DNA of 64,000 bases from Pegethrix bostrychoides GSE-TBD4-15B. GTDB taxonomy: Bacteria; Cyanobacteriota; Cyanobacteriia; Elainellales; Elainellaceae. Location: positions 1 to 64,000 of the forward strand of contig JAHHHV010000079.1 in NCBI GenBank assembly GCA_019359155.1, read 5' to 3'. The notes below the pieces were generated by a model. It ran no database searches, had not been told where the DNA came from, and saw only the letters and a list, made by a program, of their open reading frames with translations. A program made the position numbers and the translations under genes. This document shows positions 56,248-64,000 of this stretch, in pieces (position 1 is the stretch's first letter; every line of letters starts with the position of its first letter).

Positions 56248-57093
56248 ATGGACATTAACAGCGCTAGAACAGCTAGACCAGACTTGGAGGATATCGAGTT
56301 AGAACTGCTGCTCGAAGGTCTCTATCGATATTACGGCTGCGATTTTCGCAACTATGCTCGCGCCTCGCTGAAACGCCGCATCCGCAAAGTTCTAGAAACG
56401 GAAGGCTTAACGCAGATCTCGGCGCTGCAAAACCTAGTGCTGCACGATGCTGCTGCCTTCAAGCGAATGCTGCTGGGCATCACGGTCAACGTCACGTCGA
56501 TGTTCCGCGATCCCAGCTTTTTCCTGGCATTTCGGCAGCAGGTGGTGCCGCTGCTCTCCACCTACCCCTACATTCGGCTCTGGCACGCTGGCTGCTCGGA
56601 AGGCCAAGAAGTCTACGCGATGGCCATTTTGCTGCAAGAGGCAGGGCTGTATAATCGCTGCCGCATCTACGCCACAGACAGCAATGAGCGGGTGCTGCAA
56701 CGTGCTCAGACGGGCATCTATCCGCTAGGACTCATGCAGCAGTATACGCAGTTCTACTTACAGTCAGGCGGGCAACGTTCGTTCTCGGAATATTATACTG
56801 CGGCATATGACAGCGCTATTTTTCGCTCTTCGCTGCGCGAGAATATCTTGTTCTCCCAGCATGATCTAGCGATTGACGGCTCGTTTAACGAATTTAATAT
56901 TATCCTCTGCCGCAATGTCTTGATCTACTTTGATGCCGTCTTGCAGCGGCGCGTTCACAAACTGTTTCACGAAAGCCTCTGTCGGTTTGGCATTCTGGCG
57001 CTGGGGCGGCAAGAATCGCTGCGGCTCAGTCCTTATGAGTCAGAATACGAGGCATTGGTCAAGAGCGAAAAGATCTTTCGGAGGCTGGACTGA
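56248..57093 (+). CDS. cheR: chemoreceptor methyltransferase CheR
   Basis: CheR transfers methyl groups from SAM to glutamates of chemoreceptors. The 281-residue protein has the N-terminal helical domain (RYYGCDFRNYARASLKRRIRKVL), the TVNVTSMFRDPSFF motif, and motif I LWHAGCSEGQEVYAMAILL. YATDSNERVLQRAQTGIY and FNIILCRNVLIYFD follow. All are CheR signatures. Its stop overlaps the cheB start (ATGA). No chemoreceptor gene is nearby, so a non-chemotaxis role with the adjacent hybrid kinase is possible. Confidence 0.95.
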   Translation: MDINSARTARPDLEDIELELLLEGLYRYYGCDFRNYARASLKRRIRKVLETEGLTQISALQNLVLHDAAAFKRMLLGITVNVTSMFRDPSFFLAFRQQVVPLLSTYPYIRLWHAGCSEGQEVYAMAILLQEAGLYNRCRIYATDSNERVLQRAQTGIYPLGLMQQYTQFYLQSGGQRSFSEYYTAAYDSAIFRSSLRENILFSQHDLAIDGSFNEFNIILCRNVLIYFDAVLQRRVHKLFHESLCRFGILALGRQESLRLSPYESEYEALVKSEKIFRRLD

Positions 57094-57701
57094 TGAGTTC
57101 GCTTGTGAGTTCACCGATTGGGGCAGCTACAGCACCCGCTCTGATTGTGATTGGCGCTTCGCTGGGCGGACTGCGGGCACTGCGAGAGCTATTGCAGCAG
57201 CTGCAACCAGAGTTCTCGATTCCGATTGCGATTGTGCAGCATCGCTACTGGGATATTCAGCATCGGCTAATGGAATCCATGCAGCAGGGCGTGCGGCTGC
57301 CGCTGCGCGAGGTGGAAGATAAAGACGAGCTGCAACCTGGGAAAATTTATCTGGCTCCGGCTGACTACCATCTGCTGGTCGAACCGGGTTCTTTTCTACT
57401 CTCAACCGATCCGCCAGTTTCCTACGCGCGCCCTTCGATTGACGTGCTGTTTGAGTCGGCGGCAGATGCTTACGGTCAGCGGCTAGTTGGTGTAATCCTC
57501 ACTGGAGCTAACCACGATGGCGCGGCGGGTGCAGCTGCCATCAAAGCCAAGGGTGGACGGGTGCTGGTGCAGGAACCTGCCACGGCTGAGAGCGACGTGA
57601 TGCCCGCAGCCGCCATTGCCCAAACCTGCGTGGATGCCGTGCTGCCGCTATCCGAGTTAGCCACACAGCTCAACAAGTTTTGTGCGGCTAGCTCTCTCTA
57701 G
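57093..57701 (+). CDS. cheB: CheB-type methylesterase domain protein (no receiver)
   Basis: The 202-residue protein is the CheB catalytic domain alone, with S23 in GASLGG, H50 in VQHRYW and D142 in TGANHDGAAG forming the expected triad. Standard CheB has an N-terminal receiver that is missing here, so regulation by phosphorylation would have to act another way. It is translationally coupled to cheR. Its last 14 bp overlap the convergent EAL gene. Confidence 0.94.
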   Translation: MSSLVSSPIGAATAPALIVIGASLGGLRALRELLQQLQPEFSIPIAIVQHRYWDIQHRLMESMQQGVRLPLREVEDKDELQPGKIYLAPADYHLLVEPGSFLLSTDPPVSYARPSIDVLFESAADAYGQRLVGVILTGANHDGAAGAAAIKAKGGRVLVQEPATAESDVMPAAAIAQTCVDAVLPLSELATQLNKFCAASSL

Positions 57702-59493
57702 TCGGCAGTGACTTCATCCGCTTGCCGCTCCTGAGCAGGGCGGCAAACTCCAGCGGCGGCAGCGGCTTGCTAAATAAAAACCCCTGAATTTCGTCGCACT
57801 GCTTCTCGAACAGAAAGGCTAGCTCGTTGATGGTTTCTACGCCCTCAGCCACCACCTTCAGGTTGAGCTGATGCGCCATCGTGATAATTGCCGTGGCGAT
57901 GGCGGCATTTTTAGGGTTGGCGTGAATATCTTGAACAAACGAGCGATCCAGCTTCAGGATGTCAAACGGAAAGCGGTAGAGATTGCTCAGCGACGAATAG
58001 CCCGTGCCAAAGTCGTCAATCGCAATTTGCAGCCCCAGCGCCTTCAGCATTTGCAGGCGGTGCATCGTCAGCTCAACGTTTTGAATCAGCGTGCTTTCGG
58101 TCAGCTCCAGCTCCAGCCAGATTGGGTTCACCTGCGTCTGCTGCAAAATCTGCCGGATACGCTGATGAAACTGCGGCTGGCTAAACTGACAGCTCGACAG
58201 GTTGACCGCAATTTTGATCGGCGGCACGCGCTCTAGCTGCCAGTCGCGCAGCTGCTGACAGGCGGTTTGAATGACCCATTCGCCAATCGGCTCAATCAAG
58301 CCACTCTCTTCAGCAATTGGGATAAACACAGCTGGAGAAACCATGCCCTGCTTGGGATGCTGCCAGCGCAACAGCGCCTCGGCCCCAGTGACTTTGCCGT
58401 TTCGTAGGTTGACTTTGGGCTGATAGTGCAGCAGTAGCTCCTGTCGCTCTAGCGCATGATGCAAATCTGATTCCAAGACCAGTCGGTCAATCGTGTCGCT
58501 GCGCAGCAGCCTGCTAAAGAACCGATAGCTATTGCCCCCCTGCTGCTGGGTGTGATGCATAATCCGGCGACTGCGGCGCAATAAGGCATCGGCTTGCTCC
58601 GCATCCCGCCCGTAGAGTGCAATCCCGATGCTCGCCGTAATAAAGATCTCCTGATCGTTGACCCAGAAAGGAGCCGCAATGCTCTTCAGCAGGGCTTGTG
58701 CCATAATCTCGGCCTGACTCTTATGCTCTACCGACTCCATAATCAGGGCGAATTCACTCATATCCGTGCGAGCCAGCTTGCCGCTCTCGCCCATGCAGGC
58801 CGTAATTCGGTCGGTGATGGCCTGCAACAAATCGTCGCTGACTTTGTAGCCCCAGTGATTGCTAATCCGATGGAATCGATCGAGTCCAACGCAGAAAACT
58901 GGAATCAGCGGTGGGTTCTTAGATTCGGCAAAGGTTACCGCGCCGTGCATCTGCTCAACGCGTTGCTCAAATGCCGCCTGCAATACGCTCCAGGTCGGCA
59001 GTTGAGTGAGCAGGTCGCGGTGGGTGAGCTGAGTGAGCTTGGTTTCGGCCTGCGCGAGCTGCGCCAAATATTCAGCCTGCATAGCGCTGTCGGTGCGATG
59101 CTTTTGCAGGGCAATCTCAATCGTGGTTCTCAGATCATAAGGCTTGAAAGGCTTGACCAAATAGCCATAGGGTTCGGTCTGCTTGGCGCGCTCTAGGGTT
59201 GTATCATCGGCGTAGGCTGTCATATAGACCACCGGCAAATTTAGCTCTTGCCGAATAATCCCAGCAGCGTCAATGCCGTCGAGTTCACCCTGTAGCATAA
59301 TATCCATCAAGACAATATCTGGACAGGTATTCTTAGCCTGTAAAACCGCATCTTCGCCGGTATCTACAATATCTACTGCGATATATCCTTGTTTGCTCAG
59401 ATTTCTGGCAATATTTTCAGCCACAACTAGCTCATCTTCAACGATTAAGACCTTAGCTTGCAGCCTGACGATTTCTGGAACTGAATTTGTCAT
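57688..59493 (-). CDS. REC-GGDEF(degenerate)-EAL response regulator
   Basis: The 601-residue protein starts with a receiver (about 12-130; VEDE at 18-21, D64 in VLMDIML, K in GYLVKPF). A GGDEF-like domain follows whose signature is RTDMSEFAL instead of GG(D/E)EF, so it is probably not a cyclase. The EAL domain (about 340-595) has GAEALLRW, INVNLS-type VNLSSCQF, ELELTES, IDDFGTGYSSL, KLDRSF and VAEGVET. The phosphodiesterase residues look intact, so it probably degrades c-di-GMP under receiver control. It is convergent with cheB. Confidence 0.92.
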   Translation of the reverse strand: MTNSVPEIVRLQAKVLIVEDELVVAENIARNLSKQGYIAVDIVDTGEDAVLQAKNTCPDIVLMDIMLQGELDGIDAAGIIRQELNLPVVYMTAYADDTTLERAKQTEPYGYLVKPFKPYDLRTTIEIALQKHRTDSAMQAEYLAQLAQAETKLTQLTHRDLLTQLPTWSVLQAAFEQRVEQMHGAVTFAESKNPPLIPVFCVGLDRFHRISNHWGYKVSDDLLQAITDRITACMGESGKLARTDMSEFALIMESVEHKSQAEIMAQALLKSIAAPFWVNDQEIFITASIGIALYGRDAEQADALLRRSRRIMHHTQQQGGNSYRFFSRLLRSDTIDRLVLESDLHHALERQELLLHYQPKVNLRNGKVTGAEALLRWQHPKQGMVSPAVFIPIAEESGLIEPIGEWVIQTACQQLRDWQLERVPPIKIAVNLSSCQFSQPQFHQRIRQILQQTQVNPIWLELELTESTLIQNVELTMHRLQMLKALGLQIAIDDFGTGYSSLSNLYRFPFDILKLDRSFVQDIHANPKNAAIATAIITMAHQLNLKVVAEGVETINELAFLFEKQCDEIQGFLFSKPLPPLEFAALLRSGKRMKSLPTRES

Positions 59494-59798
59494 AGTTCAA
59501 AGATCTATTGCTCCTGATTTAAGGAGATGAGCGTCTCTCTGCCGCTCTCCTCATCCAATCGCGCAATGCCCTAATTTACGAAAGGAAAGATCGTCCTGTT
59601 AAGCGCCCTGTTCAAGACTTCACTCGGCAGTCCATTCAGCAACCCGCTGATGAGCCCCCGAAAGCAAAGCCAGGTTGGCAAATCGAAACCAGCAGAACAA
59701 CTTCTAGACGACTCAGCTTAGGATGCCCGAATCTGAGCAAAATTGCTTGAGGTGCTGCTGACTAGAGAAATTGCTTGGTGACAGTGCCGCTGGAACTT
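59494..59798. other. intergenic region
   Basis: I see no gene or strong hairpin here. The left part should hold the promoter of the EAL gene and the right part that of the alpha/beta hydrolase. Confidence 0.5.
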
Positions 59799-60770
59799 AT
59801 GATTGAAGATGAGGCTGTTGAGCTGCTAGCGTCAGAAGGTACTCGACTCGGTATGGTTGCAACGATAGAGATTCAGGGGTTTCCCCATCGCTACGAGCTT
59901 TCTGCTCCTACTGATTCGCCGATTGTTTTGGTGTTTGTGCATGGCTGGCTGCTGAGCCGCGCCTATTGGCAGCCGCTTGTTGATCGGCTCTCTGCGGTTC
60001 ATCAATGCCTCACCTACGATCTGCGCGGCTTCGGTGAGTCGCAGCGTCAGGCTACCTGGCCGTTAGGTCTTGATGCTGCTCAGAGTGCCGCTCAGAGTGC
60101 TACTTACAGCGCTACTTACAGTCTAGAAGCCTACGCCAGCGATCTCTGCCTGTTGCTGCGTCAGCTTAAGATTGACAACGCTTGGCTCGTCGGGCATTCG
60201 CTAGGCGGCAGCATCGCTCTCTGGGCTGCCGATCAAGCCCCTGACCAAGTGGCAGGCGTAATCTGCGTCAATTCAGGCGGCGGCATCTACCTCAAAGAAG
60301 AATTTGAGCGATTTCGCGCCGTGGGTCAATTCTTGATTCGCTCTCGTCCGCGCTGGCTGTCGCAAGTATCCCTGCTGGGCTTTCCGCTGGCCTGGCTGAA
60401 TGTGGCGCAGCCCTTGCCGCTACGCTGGGGCAAACAGCGACTTCACGATTTGGCCGTAGCTGAACCCGCCGCCGCGCTGGGCGCACTGCTCGAATCCACC
60501 ACTGAAGCTGAGGTGCATCGACTGCCGCAGGTGGTGGCTCGCCTACGGCAACCTGTGCAGTTTATTGCTGGAGCCAACGACAGCATGATGGAGCCTAAAT
60601 ATGTACATCATTTAGCCAGCTTCCACCCGGCGTTTGAATGCTGCGGCAACAATGTCAGCGAGCTGCCCAACTGCGGCCATCTATCGATGGTGGAGCAGCC
60701 AGAGGCGCTAGCCGCAGCAATCCAGATGACGCTAGCCAAATACGCGCAGTCTGCAAGTCTCCCAGCCTAA
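59799..60770 (+). CDS. alpha/beta hydrolase
   Basis: The 323-residue protein (ATG 59799; TTG 59775 rejected) has VHGW in the oxyanion region (48-51), nucleophile elbow GHSLGG with S134, an Asp in AGANDSMM and His in NCGHLSMVE near the C-terminus. An unusual insert of AQSAAQSATYSATYS (about 94-108), encoded by a 12-bp repeat, lies between beta 4 and the nucleophile strand. The substrate is unknown. Confidence 0.88.
   Translation: MIEDEAVELLASEGTRLGMVATIEIQGFPHRYELSAPTDSPIVLVFVHGWLLSRAYWQPLVDRLSAVHQCLTYDLRGFGESQRQATWPLGLDAAQSAAQSATYSATYSLEAYASDLCLLLRQLKIDNAWLVGHSLGGSIALWAADQAPDQVAGVICVNSGGGIYLKEEFERFRAVGQFLIRSRPRWLSQVSLLGFPLAWLNVAQPLPLRWGKQRLHDLAVAEPAAALGALLESTTEAEVHRLPQVVARLRQPVQFIAGANDSMMEPKYVHHLASFHPAFECCGNNVSELPNCGHLSMVEQPEALAAAIQMTLAKYAQSASLPA
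60078..60125 (+). repeat. 12-bp tandem repeat in hydrolase gene
   Basis: Four 12-bp units (gctcagagtgcc variants changing to gctacttacagc) lie in frame within the alpha/beta hydrolase coding sequence. Confidence 0.75.
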
Positions 60771-60802
60771 AGCTCCCAAGGTCAAGAGCTTTGAGGCTAA
60801 GC

Positions 60803-62914
60803 TTACGGCTGGACTGCTGCCAGGGTGGCGCTAGCAATTGGATCTACAGTTGTCCAGCCGCTGCTAGTCGCCACCTGCGATTCAAAATGCAGGTGCGGTC
60901 CGGTTGAGTTGCCAGTGCTGCCCACCCAGCCCAAAATTGTGCCCTGCTGCACCTGTGCTCCCGGCTGAACGGCAATCCCGGAGAGATGCGCGTAGAGGTT
61001 GCGCTGATTGCTGGCCTCAACTACGACCGTTAGCCCATAGCCGCCCATCTCGTCGGCCGCCACCACCCGCCCGGTAGCAGCGGCCAGCACTGGCGTTCCC
61101 ATTGGTGCACCCAGATCCATGCCGGTATGAAAGCTCAACGTCCCCGAAATTGGATGGATGCGCCAGCCAAATGCAGAGGTGAGCACGGCTGCTACGGGCA
61201 GCGGGAAACTCAGATTCACCCAGCCCATCTGCTTTGAGCTAGCAGGGTCAATCATCTGATCACCGCTGTAGTGAGTCAGCGAGCTTTGAGTGCAGTTCAT
61301 CGCCAGTAGCGCTGCTGCATTATAAAGGACGGGCTGAGCGGGAGCGGTTGCTTGCAGCGGAGCAGGCTTGGCAAGCGCTGGCAGGGTAAGACTGGACAGT
61401 TTTCGCATGTCGCGGCCAAGCTGCTCGCGGCCAAGCTGAATACTGCTGCCCCGCTGTGGATCGGTCAGCGATTGCTCTAGCGGCTCCAGATTCAGCGACG
61501 CAATCCGCTCGGCAGCAGGACTGGACTGAGCGATGGGCGAACTCCACCAGCTGGCGCTCAGCGGTTTTGCGATCCAGTCTGGCAGACCAAAGCTAAACTG
61601 CTCCAGTGACTGATCGATTGCGGCTCCCAAGATCTGGTCGAGACTCCAGAACCCTGGTAGCCCTGTAGAGGTCTGAGTGAGGATCTGAGTAGAAGCCTGA
61701 CTGGTTGCCTGATTGGTCGCCTGACTGGTCGCCTGACTTGCAGCTAGACGCTCAGCCGTAGGGCTGGCGAGGGCAACCTGCTGGCGAGAGGCGACGGGTT
61801 GAGTGATGGGCTGAGTTACAGTCTGAGTCACGGGAGCGAGTTGCTGAGCCTGAGCGACTAGTCGCGTTTCGGGATTTGCTGGCTGTGCAGCTGGCGCAAC
61901 CCGCAACTGGCTGACGATACCTGCAAACTGGGCGGGAGTTTGAATCGCGGCTGGCATCTGACTCAGGCGCACCAGCCGAGACGCTAGATTTTGGCTAAGC
62001 GCAGGCACCAAGGCGGGAATCTCTGAAGTTGTCCGCTTTGCGGTTGCTGTAGATTGGGCGGCGGGTTTAGAGGGTTTGGCGCTGGGCTTTGCGTCTGGCG
62101 TTGGGCATTGCTGTCCCAGAGAGACTGCTGTGTAAGGCAGAACACGCCCGCTGGTGTAGCCAGAAATGCCCGGAACGTCGCGACCGGATGCTGTGGCCGG
62201 ACGATGAGACTGATTCGAGGCCGGAGTGGCAGGCTGTCCAGCGATTGGGGGCTGCTGCTCCATCTGAACCAGCTCGATTTTGGCGAGTAGCTCAGTTTGT
62301 AGCTCAGCTGAGAGGGCAGGATGCTTGGCCACCTGTCTCGCCTCATCAAATCGCCCCGTCCAGGCATACTGCATCACCGTAGAGACTAGCTGCCGCTGCC
62401 ACTGAATTTCGCGGGTCAATTTATCTTGCTCAACAATTGCCGCCAGCCGCTTCTCAACGACCTGTCGCATCCCGGCTACAGTCCGCACAGATGCAGGCTG
62501 GCCTTTTGAAGATTGAGTTGCTGGGGATTGAGCAGCGGTTGGTTCAGGACTTGGCTTAGTTTCTGGCTGAGCGAAATCGTCCGGCTGCTTGGCCTCAGAT
62601 GGATTCTGAGCTGGGGGCGCAGCTTCTAGCTCGGCCTGTGGTTTGGCTGAGGGTGCAGTGGGGGCTGAGCTAGAGAGGCTGGCGCTGGATTCGGCGGGCA
62701 GGGTTTCGGGAGGGGAAATCGCCGGAGCAGGACTAGCGAGCTGATTAGCCTGATTGGCTGGCTGGTTGGGCAGCTGATCGGGCGCTGAGGCAGACGAGCT
62801 GTCAGGATCAGGCGTGGCAGCTCCTATGGCAGGCAAAGCATAGAGCCTTAGTAAGGTCGATGTCATTACAGCCGTTGTCAAGCAGTGGCCAAGCGGTTTT
62901 AACAAATACTTCAT
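60803..62914 (-). CDS. M23 family metallopeptidase with long low-complexity N-terminus
   Basis: The 703-residue protein starts with a hydrophobic leader (CLTTAVMTSTLLRLYALPAIGAA). Several hundred residues rich in Gln/Ser/Ala/Pro/Thr follow, including SQATNQATSQA repeats. The C-terminal M23 (LytM) domain (about 570-695) has GWRIHPISGTLSFHTGMDLGAPMGTPV, HLSGIAV and GSTGNSTGPHLHFE, so the zinc ligands (H..D, HLH) are present. It should be a cell-wall endopeptidase acting in the periplasm, possibly in cell separation. The low-complexity region may act as a spacer. Confidence 0.92.
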   Translation of the reverse strand: MKYLLKPLGHCLTTAVMTSTLLRLYALPAIGAATPDPDSSSASAPDQLPNQPANQANQLASPAPAISPPETLPAESSASLSSSAPTAPSAKPQAELEAAPPAQNPSEAKQPDDFAQPETKPSPEPTAAQSPATQSSKGQPASVRTVAGMRQVVEKRLAAIVEQDKLTREIQWQRQLVSTVMQYAWTGRFDEARQVAKHPALSAELQTELLAKIELVQMEQQPPIAGQPATPASNQSHRPATASGRDVPGISGYTSGRVLPYTAVSLGQQCPTPDAKPSAKPSKPAAQSTATAKRTTSEIPALVPALSQNLASRLVRLSQMPAAIQTPAQFAGIVSQLRVAPAAQPANPETRLVAQAQQLAPVTQTVTQPITQPVASRQQVALASPTAERLAASQATSQATNQATSQASTQILTQTSTGLPGFWSLDQILGAAIDQSLEQFSFGLPDWIAKPLSASWWSSPIAQSSPAAERIASLNLEPLEQSLTDPQRGSSIQLGREQLGRDMRKLSSLTLPALAKPAPLQATAPAQPVLYNAAALLAMNCTQSSLTHYSGDQMIDPASSKQMGWVNLSFPLPVAAVLTSAFGWRIHPISGTLSFHTGMDLGAPMGTPVLAAATGRVVAADEMGGYGLTVVVEASNQRNLYAHLSGIAVQPGAQVQQGTILGWVGSTGNSTGPHLHFESQVATSSGWTTVDPIASATLAAVQP

Positions 62915-63640
62915 CGCGAACCATCAGTAACGCCAAAAACACCAAAAATCTGCCAGTCTAAGCATGTTGCAACAGCAATTGTGCCATACTGTTGAACATT
63001 CTCAACATCTGGCGCTTTTTTGCGCTGGAGTGCCCCTGTGGCGATTTTGCTCTAGAGTCTGTCAATCGCCTTCCAATCGCCTTCCTGATTCAATCCAGTC
63101 TGCGGTCTTTGTGATCCGGAACCTACTAGGTCTAAATACCGAAATGCTCTATCTAACTTTGCAACTTCAGAGCGAGCTTTATGCTATTTTCACAGACCGC
63201 GGTTCCCCCTTTCCTTGCAGTATCATTTTAGACTAAGTTTTAGGCTAAGCTGCTAGGCTGCTGCCGCATTAACCTAAATTTATTGCGCCTTCAACGCTGA
63301 TTTTGACCGGATTAGCCTAGATTGGTACGGTACTCTATGTTGGGTACTTTGATCTAGAGCAGCGGGTGAATTTACAGAGCAGTCGGCACTGCATTGATTT
63401 AAGCCAAAATTACATCTCTAGGCAAGCCGCCTGAGCCAAGCCCCGTTGAGTTCAGAGAGTCTTTATAAAAGTCTTTATAATAATGGGGCTTACAGAACAA
63501 GCTTTTTAAGCTCAGGATTTCATCGCAATAATCAGGTTTTGGCCAGCAGTTAGCTTTTGGTCGTGCGCTACCGCTCTCGAACAATATCCAGGTTCCAGAC
63601 TTTTCGAGCGGTCAATATTCAAGCGATCAACCATCAACCT
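62915..63640. other. intergenic region
   Basis: These 726 bp lack a convincing gene; a 90-codon frame at 62964-63236 has no family features. There is a gtctttata direct repeat near 63460-63480 and AT-rich DNA suitable for the promoter of the following gene. Confidence 0.5.

Positions 63641-64000
<360 letters not shown>

Noticed and set aside
62964-63236. 90-codon plus-strand ORF upstream of the last gene
   Set aside because: No recognisable domain, scattered Cys/Ser composition and position in a promoter region; not supported.
63399-63584. 61-codon minus-strand ORF
   Set aside because: Antisense to the probable promoter region of the truncated gene, with no family features.

Overview
The window is chromosomal DNA from a cyanobacterium of moderately high GC content. 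Support comes from a DUF4912 protein with an MSG-repeat linker, VIPP1/IM30, a Ycf46-type AAA ATPase, a bluetail-type surface protein, CsbD and several conserved hypothetical proteins that look cyanobacterial, in otherwise ordinary bacterial housekeeping gene order. The genus cannot be fixed from sequence alone; a Leptolyngbya/Synechococcales-like organism is a guess. No CRISPR array, rRNA operon, intact IS element or prophage was found.

Layout. 0-3.3 kb: the 3' end of a DUF4912 gene with an expanded Met-Ser-Gly-Ile repeat, then a large tyrosine-recombinase-like protein that best resembles the telomere resolvase (protelomerase) family. 3.3-10.7 kb: recQ, tRNA-Gln, an orphan ureA, xseAB, recA, a membrane protein and panB. 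10.7-14.9 kb: a beta-helix/bluetail surface protein, gene-poor DNA with hairpin repeats, a pentapeptide-repeat protein and a 48-codon companion ORF. 15-23.8 kb: gcvT and a polysaccharide export/assembly cluster (Wzm/Wzt-type ABC exporter, four tandem paralogous GT2 glycosyltransferases and a fifth more distant one). 24-27.7 kb: small hypothetical genes, a NarL-type regulator, CsbD and a methyltransferase. 27.8-36.5 kb: a coiled-coil/TPR membrane protein and the rimP-nusA-rnpM-infB operon. 36.7-45 kb: membrane protein, hydrolase, DUF1643, vipp1, a polar amino-acid ABC importer, a peptidoglycan-binding protein, a MITE-like element and a 56-aa membrane protein. 45.1-50.6 kb: SH3 protein and the rpmH-rnpA-PH-yidC-khpB-yceD-ycf46 run. 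50.7-59.5 kb: a signalling block (MscS channel, CHASE3-like/GAF hybrid kinase with three receivers, CheR, CheB, REC-GGDEF-EAL). 59.8-64 kb: alpha/beta hydrolase, M23 peptidase, and a truncated gene carrying a CCAG tetranucleotide tract.

Genes that work together: xseA/xseB encode exonuclease VII, with recA and recQ nearby (repair neighbourhood); the ABC exporter and glycosyltransferases overlap by 4 bp at several junctions and are probably co-transcribed for surface glycan synthesis; rimP-nusA-rnpM-infB and rpmH-rnpA-yidC-khpB are conserved translation/RNA/membrane-insertion operons; the hybrid kinase and CheR/CheB are divergent and lack CheA or CheW. The most unusual item is the telomere-resolvase-like recombinase. 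No perfect palindromic telomere substrate was seen beside it. A separate 24-bp inverted repeat with a 7-nt loop follows infB. Short in-frame tandem repeats, often with a 12-bp period, recur across the window.
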